From Afipia sp. P52-10 (GTDB taxonomy: Bacteria; Pseudomonadota; Alphaproteobacteria; Rhizobiales; Xanthobacteraceae): 44,772 nt of DNA. Positions within the stretch are counted from its first letter, which is position 1; the number at the start of each line of letters is the position of its first letter. Where the stretch lies: NCBI RefSeq assembly GCF_000516555.1, contig NZ_AZSJ01000003.1, positions 1,706,811 to 1,751,582 on the forward strand, given 5' to 3'. The translations under genes were made by a program, and so were the position numbers. Shown here one piece after another: positions 41,480-44,772 of this stretch. Below the pieces are notes generated by a model that was not told where the DNA came from, did no database searches, and saw nothing but the letters and a program-made list of their open reading frames with translations.

Positions 41480-41857
41480 TCATTGAAATGCCGGCAGAAC
41501 GAAGATCGCGATGTTCGCCACGAGTGCGAGCGCATAGACGATCGATCGCGCGGTCGCGGCGTCATTGACGTAGAGCACTGCGTGCATGGCGCGCAGTACG
41601 ATGTAGAGCGCCGCAAGGATGTTGACGGTGTTGATCGGCGTGCCTGACACCACCGCGATGATCACCGCCGCAGCGAAGAACGGAAAATTCTCGTAGGCGT
41701 TCTGATGAGCCGCATAGGCGCGTCGCTTCGCGGGCGGTAGGTCGTCGATGCCTTCGCGAGGATTGTGATTGCTGTTCTGCGTACCGGCCTTCGCGTAGCT
41801 CACGATGGCGAGCGGCATCAAGGCTGCGATCAGGACGCACCAATAAGCGAGCGGCAT
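41480..41857 (-). CDS. MAPEG-family membrane protein
   Basis: A 125-residue protein of the MAPEG family (membrane-associated proteins in eicosanoid and glutathione metabolism), with four hydrophobic segments. The AYAAHQNAYENFPFFAAAV block is the typical glutathione-site region. Bacterial members are of unknown physiological role. GGAGAGG lies 5-7 bases before the ATG at 41857. A perfect TTGACA (minus strand, 41923-41918) occurs upstream, but no convincing -10 follows it. Confidence 0.9.
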   Translation of the reverse strand: MPLAYWCVLIAALMPLAIVSYAKAGTQNSNHNPREGIDDLPPAKRRAYAAHQNAYENFPFFAAAVIIAVVSGTPINTVNILAALYIVLRAMHAVLYVNDAATARSIVYALALVANIAIFVLPAFQ

Positions 41858-42175
41858 CGAATCCTCTCCAACGTGACGCAAGTTCGGTCGCCGTTCCGTG
41901 GAGTTTCTCCGCGTGCTTGTCAATTGCCGTCATGCGCGATCGCATCGCATTAAGGCCATATTGTCGCGGCGCGCCTTTCGCGTTTCGCGAATGCTGCATG
42001 TGCGCTGTCGATGAATGAGTGCTGAACATGCAACCGCATGTGAAGAAATTTGCCTGGCACGCTGCCATAATGCGGCCCTCAACAGTGACGTTGATAGCAA
42101 CGCGCACGGATGTCCCTGGAACTGTTGCGCACGTCACTTGTTGTTCATTCAGGGATTGCTGGGGTTGATATCACC
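41858..42175. other. 318-base spacer between the MAPEG and OmpA-domain genes
   Basis: No gene seen. It carries the divergent promoters. Visible items are TTGACA on the minus strand (41923-41918), an inverted repeat TTCGCG-TTT-CGCGAA (41977-41991), and short GTTG/CAAC arms near 42090. No strong -10 was found on either strand. Confidence 0.5.
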
Positions 42176-44194
42176 ATGGCTCGATTTCGTTTCATCCTGT
42201 TGGCGACGACGGCTGTCTCGGCGCTTGCATTGACGCATGGTGCGCAAGCGAACGACGCGCGCACCATCATCGCGCAAGCGCAGCCTGATGAAGGCAAGGG
42301 ACCTCCAGGGCAGGCGAAGCAGCCTCGCGAAACGCCGAAGACGGCGCCTGCACAACCTTCGCATCCTGCCGCTCCTCCCGCTGCGCGGCCTGCACCACCC
42401 TCACCGCCTGCGGCAACGCCGCCTGCCGCGCCGCGTCCGGCCGCACCTCCGCCTCCGCCGCCGCCTCAACAGAAGGCTCCGCCGCCGGTTGCCGCGCCTC
42501 CGCCGCCTGCCCAGAAGTCCGCGCCGCCTCCGCCTCCTGCGGCTCACCCGCAACCGAAGGTGCCGCCAGCGGCAGCTCCGCCTCCGGCTGCGCGTCCGGC
42601 GCCGTCTCCTGCCGCCCCTGCGCCGACACCGCCGCCACAACAGAAGTCGGCTCCGCCTCCGGCCGCGCCGGCCGTTCCGCCCTCACAGCAGCAGAAGGCT
42701 GCACCGCCTGCCGCGCCTACGCCCGCGCCTGGTGGAGCGCCTGCGCCGGGGACGAAGGCCGCGCCGCCGGCTGCACCGGCTCAAACAGCACCGTCGCAAG
42801 CGACGCCACCGGCTTCGCCCGCCCCTGCACCGGCGCCGGGTCAAACCGAGCGGCGGGAGGGCCCGCGCGGGTCTGGTGGTCCCGGCAGTGGTCTTGGTGG
42901 TCAGGGAAGGCCGCCGCAGGGTGCTGGTGGGCCGCCACCTGCAGGAGCACCCGCAGCGCCGGGAGCCGCTCAGCAGCCGGCTCCCTCCACCGCCACGTCT
43001 CCACCTGCAGCGCCTGCGCCCGGTGGCGTGAAGGGGGCCACGCAGCCACAGGCCCCCGCGCCGGGTGCCGCTCCGCAACAGCAGGGCGGTCAACCGCCCG
43101 GCGGCGCCAAGGCGGCCGTCCCGCCACCGCCGCCCACGGTCGCTGCCCCGTTGCCGCCGCCGCCTTCGGTTTCGACCGCGGCGCCGATCGCGCCGGGCGC
43201 AAAGGAGCCGCGTCAGCTCGACAGCTTCCGCTCGCAGCGCCGCGAGGTGCAGGAGGGCGGCCGCACCATCATCAACGAGCCTGGCCGTATCATCGTGCGG
43301 GATCCGAGCGGGCAGTCGTTCGTGCGTCACAACGAGATCGACCGCTTCCGCTATGGTGCGCGTGACGTGCAGGTGCAGCAGCGTGGCGGGGAGACCCGCA
43401 CCGTGATCGTCAGGCCCGACGGATCGCAGATCATCACGACCAGCGATCGGGATGGACGGCTGCTCCGCCGCATCCGACGCGATTCCCATGGGCGCGAGAT
43501 CATCATCATCGACGATAGCGTTCGTCCGCGGCCTGGACCGGGAGTAGGAGGCATCGCCGCGGGTGTCGCGGCGGGTGTCGCCGGGGCGGTGATCGGCGGT
43601 TACTACGTCAACCTGCCGCCGCCGGTGGTTCGCATCCCGCAGGACCGTTACATCGTCGAGGCGGAGAGCGCCGACCCGGATCTGATCTACGAGACCCTGG
43701 TGGCGCCGCCGGTGGAGCGAATCGATCGTCGCTACAGCCTCGACGAAATCCGCTACAGCCCGATGGTCCGCGATCGCATGCCGCGCATCGATCTCGACAC
43801 CATCACGTTCGACACCGGCTCGTGGGAGATCACGCCCGATCAGGTGCAGAAGCTGGCCGCGATCGCCGAAGGCCTCAACCGGGCCATTTCCCGCAATCCG
43901 CGCGAGGTGTTCCTCATCGAAGGTCACACCGACGCGGTCGGCTCCGACGTTGACAACCTGTCGCTGTCGGATCGGCGCGCGGAAGCTGTGGCTCAGGCGC
44001 TGACGGACTCGTTCAACGTGCCCCCGGAGAACCTGACCACCCAGGGCTACGGTGAGCAGTACCTGAAGGTGCCGACGCAGGAGCCTGAGCGGGCGAACCG
44101 CCGCTCGACCATCCGCCGGATCACGCCACTGCTCGCAGGAGCAAATCAGGTCCCGCCGCCGCCTCCGCCGGGCGCAGCGCCGCCGCGGCGCTGA
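42176..44194 (+). CDS. Exported OmpA-domain protein with a long Pro/Ala-rich arm
   Basis: A 672-residue envelope protein. Signal peptide residues 1-25 (cleavage near AQA-ND). Residues about 40-345 are a low-complexity Pro/Ala/Gln arm (PPPAAP, QQKAPPP and similar), with a Gly-rich patch near 245-265. Then comes a charged beta-rich region (GRTIINEPGRIIVRDPSG), a glycine-zipper-like helix (about 455-478, GGIAAGVAAGVAGAVIGGYY), and a C-terminal OmpA/MotB peptidoglycan-binding domain (about 537-650: ITFDTGSWEI, IEGHTDAVGSDVDNLSLSDRRAEAV, RRSTIR). It would tether peptidoglycan to another layer. The start at 42176 gives the signal peptide; the ribosome site (GGGG, 11 bases) is loose. Confidence 0.9.
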   Translation: MARFRFILLATTAVSALALTHGAQANDARTIIAQAQPDEGKGPPGQAKQPRETPKTAPAQPSHPAAPPAARPAPPSPPAATPPAAPRPAAPPPPPPPQQKAPPPVAAPPPPAQKSAPPPPPAAHPQPKVPPAAAPPPAARPAPSPAAPAPTPPPQQKSAPPPAAPAVPPSQQQKAAPPAAPTPAPGGAPAPGTKAAPPAAPAQTAPSQATPPASPAPAPAPGQTERREGPRGSGGPGSGLGGQGRPPQGAGGPPPAGAPAAPGAAQQPAPSTATSPPAAPAPGGVKGATQPQAPAPGAAPQQQGGQPPGGAKAAVPPPPPTVAAPLPPPPSVSTAAPIAPGAKEPRQLDSFRSQRREVQEGGRTIINEPGRIIVRDPSGQSFVRHNEIDRFRYGARDVQVQQRGGETRTVIVRPDGSQIITTSDRDGRLLRRIRRDSHGREIIIIDDSVRPRPGPGVGGIAAGVAAGVAGAVIGGYYVNLPPPVVRIPQDRYIVEAESADPDLIYETLVAPPVERIDRRYSLDEIRYSPMVRDRMPRIDLDTITFDTGSWEITPDQVQKLAAIAEGLNRAISRNPREVFLIEGHTDAVGSDVDNLSLSDRRAEAVAQALTDSFNVPPENLTTQGYGEQYLKVPTQEPERANRRSTIRRITPLLAGANQVPPPPPPGAAPPRR

Positions 44195-44215
44195 CATCCG
44201 CAATCAAACCATCAC

Positions 44216-44250
44216 ATCGGCGCGCTGCAGGACAGCGCGCCGATTTCTTT
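44216..44250 (+). terminator. Rho-independent terminator of the OmpA-domain gene
   Basis: ATCGGCGCGCTG and CAGCGCGCCGAT form a perfect 12-bp stem with a 5-base loop (CAGGA), followed by TTCTTT. It lies 21 bases past the stop, between convergent genes. Confidence 0.88.
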
Positions 44251-44255
44251 GAGGC

Positions 44256-44771
44256 TCAGACCGCGGGTTTGATGCGATCGATTCGTCCGGCAACGGCGCG
44301 AATCGTGCCCGGCGATGCCATCCAGATCGCCAGCACCGAGAGCAGGCTGATGACGACGCCGAGCCAGAACGCGAGCGTATAGGTTTCGAGCCTGTCGTGC
44401 AGGACACCGGTGATCCAAGGGCCCGCCGCGCCGCCTGACAGGCCGGCCAGCGTCAGCGTTCCGTAGATGCTGCCGAAGTGCTTGCCCTCGAAGATCTCCA
44501 TCGCCACCGCACCCATGATCGAGGTGAAGCCGTAACCGAGAAAGCCTTGGGTTGCGATCATCAGATACAGGAGCGGCAGAGAGGGCGTCCGTTCGAGGGC
44601 GATCAATGCGAGAAAGCAGGCCGCGAAGCCAACGCTGCTTATGGTCCAGACCCATTCACGGCCAATGCGATCCGAGAGATGGCCGAGCCAGATCTGCCCC
44701 GGGACGCCGATCAGGCTGACGAAGCCGAGCGCCCATGCAGCGGCGGTGGCCGAGAAGCCGATCTCGGTAAG
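44256..44771 (-). CDS. MFS transporter, C-terminal part (5' end beyond the window)
   Basis: The last about 171 residues of a major facilitator transporter. The frame is open to the window edge; the first visible residues (LTEIGFSATAAAWALGF) are a helix, followed by the MFS loop signature LGHLSDRIGREW and four to five more helices (for example GTLTLAGLSGGAAGPWITGVLHDR). An internal TTG at 44606 is not the start. The family and substrate cannot be fixed from this fragment; the pattern resembles oxalate/formate-antiporter-like or general sugar/acid MFS proteins. It is convergent with the OmpA-domain gene, with a terminator between. Confidence 0.85.
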   Translation of the reverse strand, partial: LTEIGFSATAAAWALGFVSLIGVPGQIWLGHLSDRIGREWVWTISSVGFAACFLALIALERTPSLPLLYLMIATQGFLGYGFTSIMGAVAMEIFEGKHFGSIYGTLTLAGLSGGAAGPWITGVLHDRLETYTLAFWLGVVISLLSVLAIWMASPGTIRAVAGRIDRIKPAV

Positions 44772-44772
44772 G

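Noticed and set aside
41918-41923. TTGACA upstream of the MAPEG gene as a full promoter
   Set aside because: A perfect -35 hexamer on the minus strand but no acceptable -10 at 16-18 bases.
42300-43150. Dense CCG/GCC tract as a possible non-coding repeat
   Set aside because: It is in frame with a signal peptide and an OmpA domain, so it is coding low complexity.
42683-44203. A 506-codon minus-strand frame opposite the OmpA-domain gene
   Set aside because: It is the Arg/Gly-rich complement of the Pro/Ala tract and has no domain.
1-44772. tRNA, rRNA, phage, transposase or integron features
   Set aside because: None were visible on reading both strands; no cloverleaf, conserved rRNA or transposase motif was recognised.

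Overview
The window reads as chromosomal DNA of an alphaproteobacterium of the Bradyrhizobium / Rhodopseudomonas / Afipia type (Nitrobacteraceae). The reasons are high GC with strong third-position bias, an sdhCDAB operon, an R. palustris-like malonyl-CoA synthetase, IalB-like and small Arg/Tyr-rich secreted proteins typical of that group, and palindromic intergenic elements of the kind common in those genomes. This placement comes from recognising families, not from a search. I see no tRNA, rRNA, CRISPR array, insertion sequence, phage gene or plasmid gene. About 49 protein genes fill the window; the first and last are cut by its ends.

Layout. 1-8.5 kb: the end of a zinc alcohol dehydrogenase and a DCC-family thiol protein, then (minus) an FAD amine oxidase, typA and an orphan membrane-anchored TAXI receptor; then phhB, a DUF1232 protein and a quinone oxidoreductase. 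8.7-16 kb: an IalB-like protein, rlmN, a small membrane protein, an HCCA-isomerase-like protein, a PAP2 phosphatase next to an ArnT-like glycosyltransferase (a likely envelope lipid modification pair), and argG with a clear terminator. 16-21.9 kb: a TetR regulator divergent from an NTF2-fold protein across a well-formed operator, two envelope-type hypotheticals, asd, beta-carbonic anhydrase, a CitE-like CoA-ester lyase and a GST.

21.9-26.4 kb: leuD and leuB lie on the minus strand, separated by a metallopeptidase gene and four consecutive plus-strand genes for small secreted proteins that share modules in different combinations. 26.6-30.8 kb: an MFS exporter, then four minus-strand genes for exported or membrane redox-related proteins (Cu/Zn superoxide dismutase, a Tat-exported molybdopterin oxidoreductase, its b-type cytochrome partner and a fasciclin protein). 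31-35.2 kb: matB, a metabolite:H+ symporter and a TauE-type exporter. 35.5-39.1 kb: sdhC-sdhD-sdhA-sdhB. 39.1-44.8 kb: a palindrome-rich spacer, PhzF-like and RraA-like enzymes, a VOC protein, a MAPEG protein, an OmpA-domain protein with a roughly 300-residue Pro/Ala arm, and the C-terminal half of an MFS transporter.

Most of the window is housekeeping metabolism: arginine, leucine, lysine/threonine precursors, TCA cycle, CO2 hydration and ribosome maintenance. The parts most worth a second look are the modular secreted-protein array, the periplasmic redox cluster, the TetR operator, the PAP2 variant next to the glycosyltransferase, the sdhD-sdhA hairpin, and several palindromic elements that look like different decay states of one family. 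None of these is proven to be a new system from sequence alone.
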